Source: Neoarius graeffei
Lineage: Eukaryota > Chordata > Actinopteri > Siluriformes > Ariidae
Direction: 5' to 3'
Length of the DNA: 64,000 bases
Assembly (NCBI RefSeq): GCF_027579695.1
Contig: NC_083583.1
Coordinates: forward strand, 22,093,599-22,157,598
Both the position numbers and the translations under genes were made by a program. The first letter of the stretch is position 1; each line of letters starts with the position of its first letter. Positions 35,284 through 44,386 of this stretch are shown piece by piece. The notes under the pieces are model-generated. The model did not search any database and was not told the DNA's origin. It saw nothing but the letters and a program-made list of their open reading frames with translations.

Positions 35284-36484
35284 GGCTGGGCAGACACTGT
35301 GCGATTTTTGGCCCAATTTTGACACGATTTTCACTCGTGCGACTATTTTGGAGATCGGGCCGATTTTTGGCTCAATCGTGCGTCTCGGATCGTGTAGTAT
35401 ACATGGGGTAACGACAAGCGATTAACACCTCACGACCTCCTCCCGATCGATCGGATGAAAATCAAACATGTTTGAAATCCTGGTCGCCCCTCGTGAGGCT
35501 ATCGCACTGTTGAAGCAGTGTCACGAGCCGATTTACCTCAACCTGTCACACTACACATGCGCGAACACAGATACGGAAGAGAAAACAAACACTGAGCAGC
35601 ACTTCCGGTCTCCTCCTCTTCTTCACGTAGATGGGATTTATGGCTCTTTGATGGGATCCGCATCTTTGTGATCCGTTCTTTGAAAAGAGCCGTTCAAAAG
35701 ACTGGCTCATTTGGCTCTTTTTTAAAATATTTATTCAGTTTTAAGAAGACAGCATCTAAAGAAGCCAGATCCCTCTGCTTAGACAGTGACATCAATATTT
35801 CTGGATATACCTTTTATATAAAGCAACCTAGACTTACATTATTGTAACCCCTAAACGCTCATAAATAACCATTAAAAAACAATGAGGGCTTCAATGAATG
35901 TCCATGCAGAACGGCTTTTCTGTAAAAAAAAAAAAGAACCCACTCAAGAACATAGTTATCAAGAACGCAAGAATATTTTATAGAAAAACACTTGTTTTAC
36001 AAAAACATTTAAGTCTGAGATACAAAACAGATAAATAAATAAATAAAATACACAAAAATGGAACAAACAAAATGACGATAGAATAAATTAAATGAACGTC
36101 CGTGCAAAGTAGTTTTCCCCCAATATTATCATTAATATCACACAACATTATAAACTATCTGAAACACAGTACAGAAAAAGAACGACAGAAAGAACGGCTC
36201 CCCCAGCTCGAGACTCGGTTCTCATCGTTCATGCCTAGGAGCCGTTCAAAAGAATCGGTTCGTTCGCGAACGTCACAACACTATATCACGTTGCAGTTCC
36301 GGATACAAGAATCTGGAAGTATGGAAGTACAGTGTGAGCAGTCAGATCGCATCCGAGCATCGGATCGTATAGTGTGAGAACAGGAATCGTAAGCTGCGTG
36401 CTGTTTACCCCTGTGATTCACTCGTACAGTGTGAGCAGCAGCTGAATACCGCGATTGAAAAAATCGCACAGTGTCTGCCCAGCC
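35284..36484. mobile_element. TIR element with GGCTGGGCAGACACTG ends
   Basis: The ends GGCTGGGCAGACACTGTGCG are perfect inverted repeats over at least 25 bp and are followed by ATCGGGCC/ATCGGATC-type subterminal motifs. Inside, about 35640-36283 looks like another inserted repeat (GAGCCGTTCAAAAG near both sides). The flanking bases give no obvious target duplication. Confidence 0.7.
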
Positions 36485-36991
36485 TAAGCCGCACTACGGC
36501 GTCATGGGCTGACCCAAGTGCACAATCATAGGGGGTGGTCGCAAAGTTTTTTTTTTTTGTTTGTTTGTTTCTCTGTGCTTCCTAAATTGAAAGTAAATCA
36601 GACATAACAAGTGAAGGATTCATTATATAGCCATGGTTCAGGATGGCATATTATTTGTCTCATACTGATTTAATATGCCAAATATTGGGGGGGGACAGAT
36701 TGGTACTTTCCCAATATTGGGGGGGACATGTCCCCCCCCCAGTGCCTATGGTGGTTACGCCCATGCTTGTGGCTGCAGGTTTTCATTCCAGCCATGCAGC
36801 AGCACACCTGACTTGGCTCATTCAATCAACTGAACTGTCTTCACACAGTCAAATACTTGCAGCCACACCCACCCTTGATTAAAGGGTGGGTGTGTCAGTT
36901 GATTGAATAAGCCAAATCAGGGTGCTGCTGCATGGCTGGAATGAAAACCTGCAGCCACACGGCCCTTTATGGATCAGGTTTGACACCCCTG

Positions 36992-37335
36992 TTCTACAGG
37001 GTCGCAGGCAAGCTGGAGCCTATCCCAGCTGACTACGGGCGAAAGGCGGGGTACACCCTGGACAAGTCGCCAGGTCATCACAGGGCTGACACATAGACAC
37101 AGACAACCATTCACACTCACATTCACACCTACGGTCAATTTAGAGTCACCAGTTAACCTAACCTGCATGTCTTTGGACTGTGGGGGAAACCGGAGCACCC
37201 GGAGGAAACCCACGCGGACACGGGGAGAACATGCAAACTCCACACAGAAAGGCCCTCGCCGGCCCCGGGGCTTGAACCCAGGACCTTCTTGCTGTGAGGC
37301 GACAGCGCTAACCACTACACCACCGTGCCGCCCTG
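36992..37335 (-). repeat. tRNA-derived SINE, head and body (split)
   Basis: Continuation of the SINE whose tail is at 32465-32503. The A-box head is at the right end (CCACCGTGCCGCC complement). An ATT run follows. Confidence 0.93.
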
Positions 37336-37348
37336 AGATGAGATGATT

Positions 37349-37735
37349 ATTATTATTATTATTATTATTAAATTGTAGAAGTCTGGGAGGCTTGCTCCTC
37401 ATACAGTTATCAACTTGGGGCCAATTTAGCATGTTTTAAATCTGAATTTCTTGCGTTTGCTTACCTCAAAGTGTCCGCAGATCATGCACAGACTTATCCA
37501 TTATATCCACAGTTTTTTGCCAAGTCTCACACAGGTTTCTTTCAAGTCTACTGTTGGGCCAATAAATCATAAATAAAACAGCTCAGATTTGTTTGTTTAA
37601 GTCGTTTGCCACTCCACTTTATTCTCGTGGGTTCACATACCGCTGCCGTTATTTCCCCCTAATCACGAGTTTGTTGGTCTTCCAAAATGGCGCAGGGTCT
37701 GTTTACTTCCGGTTTCAGGTGACGTCAGTGAAATC
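37349..37735. repeat. About 380-bp repeat, copy 2
   Basis: Same direction and nearly the same sequence as 33679-34058, starting with an ATT run and ending GTGACGTCAGTGAAATC. It stops before the CCCTCT terminus, then passes into unique sequence upstream of the DUF4806 gene. It contains promoter-like GC motifs (CCGGTTTC, TGACGTCA). Confidence 0.88.
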
Positions 37736-38116
37736 TAGCATGGCTTACCTCGTGGATTCTTAGCAATTTAACATCCCTGGCATGATGGACTGCCAGATAG
37801 ATCTGAGGTTCATCGAAAATGAGAGCCTGAATTGTTATTTTAATAGACTAAGTTGGTATAATTACACCCTGCGTGTAAAGCAATGAGCTATTAACAAACG
37901 TGTGTGTTATAAATTGCCACATAGTTTATGCATAGAAGACAAAAACTACATGATACCAGAAGACTGTATTGAGAAATTATATATCTACTGTATCAATAAC
38001 AAAATATTATTTAAGGGTCATTGTCTTAGTATATGGATAAAATCAATGTGTGTATTTATTTTCTTCCATGATTCCCCTGCCATTCTAGTGGGTTTTTTTT
38101 TTCTTTCTCACTCAGG

Positions 38117-38162
<46 letters not shown>

Positions 38163-38195
38163 GCTAATTTATATTAACCCTGCTCTAAGGTAAGT
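37736..38195. other. Upstream region of the DUF4806 gene; (CT)n run
   Basis: A CT array at 38121-38159 ends in CACAG. A small possible exon (38164-38189) would then end at AAG/GTAAGT, directly before the first ATG at 38196. If that donor is used, the true start lies elsewhere. Confidence 0.5.
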
Positions 38196-40128
38196 ATGGA
38201 TAATCACATACATTCGTTAAAATCTAATCTTAGACGCAAGGCAGTGAAATCAGTGTTTAATTTACTGCAAGATATTGAGAATGCTGACCGGATTGATGAC
38301 AGCCAGTTTGGCCGGATGACTAACGACTATCAAGTAAGAAAAATTGAATATTCTATAGTTCATGCAGGAAAAAAAATCACTTTGATATTACGCATGATGA
38401 GTTTAAAACATTTCCATTATTCTTTTCTTCTAGAACACCATGCAAGTTGCAGTACAAATGAGGTCACCTGACGCCCAACCTACAGGTAGGAATACTACAG
38501 TGATCTCTCTCTTTTTACCTTGACATATGTACCATTTTTTTGCTACTAATCTACTGCTACTAATCTACTGTGGACATCACAGGGCCCACAGACCTGCCGA
38601 GCGGTTTACGGCCTGTACCCACTTACAACCCAGTGTCCAGCCAACCAGTCAGTCATCAGTCATCCGGCCAAACTGGCTTTCAAGTAAGAAAAATTGAATA
38701 TTCTATAGTTCATGTGGGAAAACAATCACCCTGATATTATGTGTGATGAGGTTAAAATATTCACTTTATTTTTTTCTTCTAGAACACCATGCAAGTTGCA
38801 GTACAGTCACCTGATGCCCAGCCTTCAGGTAGGAATAATACAGTGATCGATCTCTTTTTACCTTGACATAACTACGTACCATGTTTTGCTAATAATCCTT
38901 TACGCCTTTTTTTCCTCATGTTTTAACAGCATTTGAAAGGGAGATTCTTATACAAGTGAACACCATCCGGGAGACCCAGCTGCTAATCCTCATGCAGCTA
39001 CAACAGCTCAGTAACACCAGGGTCAGTGGGGCAGCTCCTGACCCAAGAGAGTTTAGGCTCCCTCTCAAGACACCAGAAGACCTTAAACACCTTGAGCAAA
39101 TCTTACAGACAGAGGAGGAGAAGAAGAAGAACTTGGTGAGTTAAATGGTTGATTAATCAATTCAATCCTAAAAGTTAGTCCTGACTCTCACCCATGATTT
39201 ATTCCCCCAATGGTGGAACAAGATATCAGCCACTAAAAGACTAAGGTCATTTCTCTCAACCTTCAAGAAGCTCATGAAGACTCTTTCTCTTTAACAAAAC
39301 TTTAACAAACAAAACCCTGTTCATCTGCACTAACCTTGTTATGCCTGTGTACTCTATTTCCCCCCACACATTGTATGTTGCTGATTATATATGTCTTTTG
39401 TAAGTTGCTTTGGATAAAAGTGTCTGCTTAATGTAATGTAATATTCATTGAATAACTGATGCATGTCTTGTTTCAGACTGTTCTCCTGGGAACGGTGGGG
39501 GGCATGTCACTTAAAGATACAATCTGGCGTATCCTGAAAAGAACAATTGACACCTCCTTGGCAAAACATACGAACTGGAGTGGGTCGAATCAAAAAGTAG
39601 CCTTTAAAGGCCTGCTTTTAAAAAATGTGATCGTGGGTGAGTCACTGTATAAATTATATAAATATCAATATGCTAACCTATTTCAATTTTATTCTTGTTA
39701 GTAAACTGCTGGCATGTCTCATGTCTTAAATACAACATACACCACTTAATGAACATACAACTGATCCAGATGGTTGCAGTGACACAAGTGTTACACTGAG
39801 TATCATACTGTGTTACACTGAGTATCATACTATCCTCTTCTTGTGTTTTCCAGATGCAGTCCGCTCAAATACTCTAACCCAAGCCTCAACAGATAAGGAA
39901 ATAGAGATCCTTATCATTAGATGGCTTCAACTTGCTGCGGACAGAGATGGTGGCAGAAGCCGGAGAGCAAGATCACACACACACATCGTAAATTCATTAA
40001 AATGTAAATCCAAATTCATTTTCTGTCTTCTCATTGTTTCTATCTTAATAGTATTGTGTTGGACATTAATTGATAAATGTCTAAGTGTAAAAGGAAACCA
40101 CATTAATGCACAAGTTCACTTCCACTAA
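38196..40128 (+). CDS. DUF4806-domain protein gene, seven exons
   Basis: Exons 38196-38333, 38434-38485, 38583-38683, 38783-38828, 38930-39135, 39477-39636 and 39854-40128 have GT/AG borders and sum to 978 bp, 325 codons plus TAA, with no frame break. The C-terminal half matches DUF4806: FRLPLKTPEDLKHLEQIL, then a Glu/Lys turn, LLGTVGGMSLKDTIWRILK, TNWSG, KVAFKGLLLKNVIVDAVR, and EIEILIIRWLQLAADR. The function of this domain is unknown; such genes are numerous in fish. After a basic RSRRARSH stretch the last exon adds about 20 hydrophobic residues (FIFCLLIVSILIVLCWTLI) and a short tail, unusual for the family, so it could be membrane-anchored, or an unseen donor near 39970 may remove it. The start is uncertain because a good splice donor overlaps it. 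Confidence 0.75.
38334..38900 (+). repeat. Intragenic duplication of a small exon with its introns
   Basis: About 215 bp from the CAAGTAAGAAAAATTGAATA donor through the exon AACACCATGCAAGTTGCAGT to the following ACAGTGATC is present twice: 38331-38545 and 38681-38890. The exons are 52 and 46 nt; the second lacks the codons for two residues (MR). Both keep the reading frame, so the protein carries the NTMQVAVQ motif twice. Confidence 0.9.
39150..39445 (+). repeat. LINE/SINE 3' tail in an intron of the DUF4806 gene
   Basis: It ends with GTAAGTTGCTTTGGATAAAA and GTGTCTGCTTAATGTAATG, the terminus of a very common fish retroelement. Only the 3' part is present. Confidence 0.7.
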
Positions 40129-40186
40129 TGGGGTTAAAAAAAAGAGTACTGGTACCAAAGGTGCCATTTCTAGAATAAGTATTAAG

Positions 40187-40547
40187 TCAGGGGTGTCAAA
40201 CTCAAATTCACAATGGGCCAAAATCTAAATCTGGGATGAAGTTGTGGGCCAAGTGGAATACACATTTGAAATGATCTGTCAGGGCTGGTTTATTTTGTCT
40301 GCAGTTCTCAATCAACTGGATTGAGGCAATCGAATCTAGTACAAATAGTTGCTCTGGTGAATAGTCGTTCTGTGGAAACTGGGCCGAGTTCAAGTCGAGT
40401 GCTCGGGGGGCAATCGGGCCTAGATTCAAACCGGAGATCGGCCGAGTGATTTCTGATTACTCGGGCCGCTTTCGGCCCGCACAATTTTTGCTACTTGGGT
40501 AGTAGACTACACATTTTGATCACGGCTACTCATTTAGACTAGGTTGT
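40187..40547. repeat. Truncated hAT end and GC-rich repeat
   Basis: 40189 begins CAGGGGTGTCAAACTC, a common hAT MITE end, but its partner is missing. From about 40370 a GC-rich block (GGGCCGAG, TCGGCCGAG) runs to TTGCTACTTGGGTA, also seen in complement at about 28745. Confidence 0.6.
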
Positions 40548-40927
40548 TGTCAGTAAATTGGCTGAGAAAGCTTTGACTACAAACATGGATACTTTGAACT
40601 ACAATCCCCAAGTCTCATGGCGCTCTCTGTCTCCAGACTACTGATCTCAGCTAACACTCATTTCCCTAATCACTGCTCTCCCCATTTAAGCCTCGCGCAC
40701 ATGCCACTTCAGTGCGAAGTATTGTTCTGCTCCATTCAATTCATTCCAAGCCATGTTTATTCTGACTGCCTCTCTATTTCTGACCTTTGCTTACTCTTTC
40801 ACGTTTTTGCCCCTTGTCTTTCCTCTACCATGTTGTTTGCCGATCGCCTGACCCTTGCTTGCTACTGACCACGATTTCTTTCTCTCGATTTGGATTTGTT
40901 TACAGTTTGCTTCACGCCACCTGCATG
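40548..40927 (+). mobile_element. Ty3/gypsy-type LTR fragment
   Basis: It is similar throughout to the solo LTR at 59715-60118: TGTCAGTAAA start, CTCTCTGTCTCC, CATTTAAGCC (TATA-like), AAGTATTGTTCTGC, then a C/T-rich stretch. The 3' end is cut by the Tc1 fragment that starts at 40930. Confidence 0.7.
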
Positions 40928-40929
40928 TA

Positions 40930-41311
40930 CAGTGGTGCTTGAAAGTTTGTGAACCTTTTAGAATTTTCTATATTTCTGCATAAATATGACCTAAAACATC
41001 ATCAGATTTTCACACAAGTCCTAAAAGTAGATAAAGAGAACCCAGTTAAACAAATGAGACAAAAATATTATACTTGGTCATTTATTTATTGAGGAAAATG
41101 ATCCAATATTACATATCTGTGAGTGGCAAAAGTATGTGAACCTTTGCTTTCAGTATCTGGTGTGACCCCCTTGTGCAGCAATAACTGCAGCCAAATGTTT
41201 GCGGTAACTGTTGATCAGTCCTGCACACCAGCTTGGAGGAATTTTAGCCCGTTCCTCTGTACAGAACAGCTTCAACTTTGGGATGTTGGTGGGTTTCCTC
41301 ACATGAACTGC
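40930..41311 (-). mobile_element. Tc1-like transposon, truncated
   Basis: It matches the first 380 bp of the element at 12261-13861, starting CAGTGGTGCTTGAAAGTTTG after a TA. It stops at CACATGAACTGC inside the transposase C-terminus and abuts gypsy sequence. The second inverted end is absent. Confidence 0.92.
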
Positions 41312-41737
41312 TGTAAGAAGCTCCAGTCACGATACATTGGACCATTCAAGGTAATTCGTCGCATAAACGAGGTCTCATACCGTCTGGAACTGCCCCCACA
41401 CACACACACACACACACACAGCAGGCTAGCACCCACATTTCATGTCTCCAGTCTAAAATCTGTGATCCCAGGGCCCCTTGCTGAGAACACATCAGTCCAG
41501 GAGCACCCAGCTCTTGACATACAGGGTGAACCAGTCTACCAGGCAAATATCCTCAACTCAAGACAAGGAGAAGGACAAATCGAGTACCTGGTAGATTGAG
41601 AGGGTTACGGCCCTGAAGAACAGAGCTGGGTCGCTACCAAGAATGTTCTAGACCCACTCCTCAAGCAGGAATTCCACACCCTACATCCTGACAAACCAGC
41701 ACCCAGAGGCAGGGGGCGTCCCAGGAGGAATATAGTT
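41312..41737 (+). pseudogene. Ty3/gypsy integrase C-terminus with chromodomain, broken
   Basis: The frame reads [20 protein letters not shown] and ELPP (the GPF/Y integrase module), a CA-expanded spacer, FHVSSLKSV, then the chromodomain start QIEYLVD. A TGA stands where the chromodomain has its conserved Trp, and the remainder ([11 protein letters not shown]) continues in frame. A basic tail PRGRGRPRR follows. It is the 3' end of a chromovirus-type pol gene, adjacent to an LTR fragment but separated from it by a Tc1 piece. Protease, RT and RNase H are missing. Confidence 0.85.
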
Positions 41738-42118
41738 AATAGTAAGTCCTGGCTTAGTTTTTTTTTTTTTTCCGCTCGAGACATGAATGCAATGAAAAGC
41801 AAACTGGGTGAGTCCTGTTGGATTTTAACAGGGCATGGAAACTTTGTGCATCTACATAATAACATACTCTATTCCTGGACTGCACGGTAGACTACATGTA
41901 AAGGGTGCGCACCATCCTTTTATGTTCATGGTATTGTTAACATGCATGTTCACAAGCCAAAATGATAAGACGCTGCAGCAGGCTTACTGTGTATACACAC
42001 ACACACACACACGTGTCGGCTGTCTGGCTACTGCTCGTATTCATTAATAGGGTATCCCTGTACTCACTATACCCTGTGTATGTACATGGGACACGTGCCA
42101 TTTTGGCAGTGAGTCTCA

Positions 42119-42489
42119 TCTCATCTCATTATCTCTAGCCACTTTATCCTTCTACAGGGTCGCAGGCAAGCTGGAGCCTATCCCAGCTGACTACGGGCGA
42201 AAGGCGGGGTACACCCTGGACAAGTCGCCAGGTCATCACAGGGCTGACACATAGACACAGACAACCATTCACACTCACATTCACACCTACGGTCAATTTA
42301 GAGCCACCAGTTAACCTAACCTGCATGTCTTTGGACTGTGGGGGAACCGGAGCACCCGGAGGAAACCCACGCGGACACGGGGAGAACATGCAAACTCCGC
42401 ACAGAAAGGCCCTCGCTGGCCCCGGGGCTCGAACCCAGGACCTTCTTGCTGTGAGGCAACAGAGCTAACCACTACACCACCGTGCCGCC
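42119..42489 (-). repeat. tRNA-derived SINE
   Basis: Complete copy, flanked by the perfect 13-bp duplication GCAGTGAGTCTCA (42106-42118, 42490-42502). Absent from copy A of the surrounding repeat, which shows the empty site. Confidence 0.95.
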
Positions 42490-42754
42490 GCAGTGAGTCT
42501 CACTTTGATTTTTACAACAGCGGCTGGATAGGTCTGTGAGAGATGTTGATTTTTGCAGCGGCTCTGAAGAAAATCTGTTTGAAATCCCCTGAGTCTTGGG
42601 AAGTAAGACTTATTATAGGACTTGTTCACATGCAACTCACACAATCATTGTATCATTCTCAGTCTATTAGACTCAGGAGCGCAGATTGCAGTTACTGACT
42701 TTGTATTATAGACAGGCAACTCTTGCAATCTTTGTTTATAGTTATCTCAGTATA

Positions 42755-43417
42755 GGTATCACGGTTTCTGTTTTCCGGTTGAGAGTAAGTCTTGTGCATT
42801 CTGGCTGCCGCTTCTCACCGGAGCTTTTTATTTATTTTTTTATTTTTATTTTGTGTGTGTGTGTGTGTGTGTGTAGTTTGATGTTTGTTTGAGTGTTTTG
42901 TCCGCCAGTTGTGGTGTAGCTCCGGAGTCCGGACCCAGTTTTGGGCGTCGGTTCCCTCCAGGCCTTGGTTCGCCGTGGATGACACCTGTGCTCCTCGCTA
43001 TGGACTGCAATGAGCTCGTTGCTCATTTTAACATTGTGGTTGTCCAGTGCTCTGTGCAGCAGTGCTTTAGTGTTTGGCGTGATGTTTCGAGTGATGTTGC
43101 TTGGTGGCATCGCGGTGACTGTGTAGGTGGTTTGGGACATACCAGCGCTCTGCGTGGCTGTGCGTCTGTGCTCGCTTTGTGGATCCATGGCACGGTGTTC
43201 CGAGTGATGTTGCCTGGCAGCGTTGCGGCGGCTGTGCAGGCAGTGTGGGACTTGTTTTTGTGCACCTTTTGGTGGGACTGTGGCTGCTACACCATTGGAC
43301 TGACATCCTGACCTCTATTTGGTGGACTTTTTTTTTTTTCTCCATATAACTGTAAAGCGACCTTGGGTTTTGAGAAAGGCGCTATATAAATTTAACTGAT
43401 TATTATGATTATTATAA
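42755..43417 (+). repeat. Retroelement with L2-type tail, inserted in copy B
   Basis: Absent from copy A at the matching site (CAGTATTAAGCTCTG). It ends TGTAAAGCGACCTTGGG, GCGCTATATAAATTTAAC and a TTAT-repeat tail, the terminus of fish L2-type LINEs and their SINEs. The interior has a GT array and an imperfect 125-bp repeat (CGAGTGATGTTGC...). Confidence 0.75.
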
Positions 43418-44070
43418 GTTCTGTCTTAAGTGGTCACTTACATTACCTCAGTTTACCTGAGTATATTCACTGTCTTATATGTACATTGAATAAATGTCCT
43501 GAACAGGAGCTCAGATTGCAGTTGCTAAAATAGTAATAATTTATTGATATAAGGTGTTTTGTGGTCAGTTTATTACACTGTAGTGTGTCATGTGGTAATG
43601 CATTATAGGACAATGCAACTTTCATAAATATTACCATATATCAGTTGGAATTATGTTCTATGCATATACCTGCAACTGTGACAATATTCAGTGACTAATA
43701 AAATGGTTTTGAAAATTCCTACTTTTAAAACATAGTTTTGATATGGTAATTTTCTTTCAGAGATTTCATTTACAAAATGTCTCTGACAGCTCAAAATGCA
43801 TCTCCAGGCATTTAAAAACTGCAGAGCTTCCAGGGGCCTTTGGATCCACCTCTGCAACACCTCTGGTGATAGCCTTTCCAGTATTTTGATTGGTGGAACT
43901 GAGGATCAACTTTTTAGTAGAGCACTAGAATCTTTGTCTAAACAAAAGTCATTCATTCAGCTTTGACAGATCACTTCATCTGCTCCTGGACAGGATGTTT
44001 TAAGGATATTTTCACCGCTGAACCGAAAATGTCCCCGGTTTTCTTCTCAGAAATCTAGTCACCTTATCCT

Positions 44071-44346
44071 AAATAAATGTTCTGAGCAAGAATATTGGGT
44101 GTGTTTTCTGAAGCTGCTCAAATACCCCAAAAACCAAACAGACAAAAACACGAACACTTTTTATCTATAGCTTACACATGGTAGGGAGGAGTAGTGTATA
44201 GGCCTCGAGCTTTTCCCATCTCTCTCTCTCTCTCACTCACTCACTCTCTCTCACACACACACACACACACTATACCTTACACCCTACATTACATTGAAAG
44301 CTCAAGCTGAAGTTAAAATGCCAGCAGTAGAGTGAAAGAGCCAAGA
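44071..44346. other. Short CT/CA repeats, no gene
   Basis: A CT/CA array lies at 44221-44270. Nothing else was recognised before the possible signal-peptide exon. Confidence 0.5.
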
Positions 44347-44386
44347 ATGAGCGAAGGTCTGTTGTTACTACTGATGTCAGTCCTAC
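44347..44386 (+). CDS. Possible signal-peptide exon of the Ig receptor
   Basis: ATG at 44347 opens [13 protein letters not shown] and ends at a strong GTGAGT donor in phase 1, the phase needed by the first Ig exon at 45791. The leucine run fits a split leader peptide. A further mini-exon could lie between. There is no independent support. Confidence 0.5.

Larger units (their letters stand above)
32542..36765. mobile_element. hAT element nested in the palindromic MITE
   Basis: 8-bp duplication CTTGTGGC (32534-32541, 36766-36773). Inverted ends CAAGGGCGTAACCA and, inward from the right, CATGGGCGTAACCA. Both ends continue into TATTGGGGGG-type G-runs. It carries an ISL2EU-like element, two TIR elements and another hAT, and a CA array (32843-32878). 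No hAT transposase is readable. Confidence 0.88.
32504..36991. mobile_element. Palindromic hAT MITE split by later elements
   Basis: 8-bp duplication TTCTACAG (32496-32503, 36992-36999). The ends CAGGGGTGTCAAACCTGATC are perfect inverted repeats that continue through the whole element (ATGGATCAGG, GTGGCTGCAGGTTTTCATTC and CCAGCCATGCAGCAGCAC on both arms). Without the 4.2-kb insertion it is only about 260 bp, a fold-back MITE with no coding capacity. Confidence 0.92.
41738..44070. repeat. Unclassified long repeat, copy B
   Basis: Matches copy A (27091-28350) base for base over most of its length, but holds two later insertions: a SINE (42119-42489) and a retroelement (42755-43417). It extends further at the right to ATCTAGTCACCTTATCC, the complement of a sequence resembling the left end of copy A. 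Confidence 0.65.

Noticed and set aside
42889-43311. 140-codon frame in the inserted retroelement
   Set aside because: Low-complexity imperfect repeats in a SINE/LINE-tail element, open on both strands, no recognised domain.
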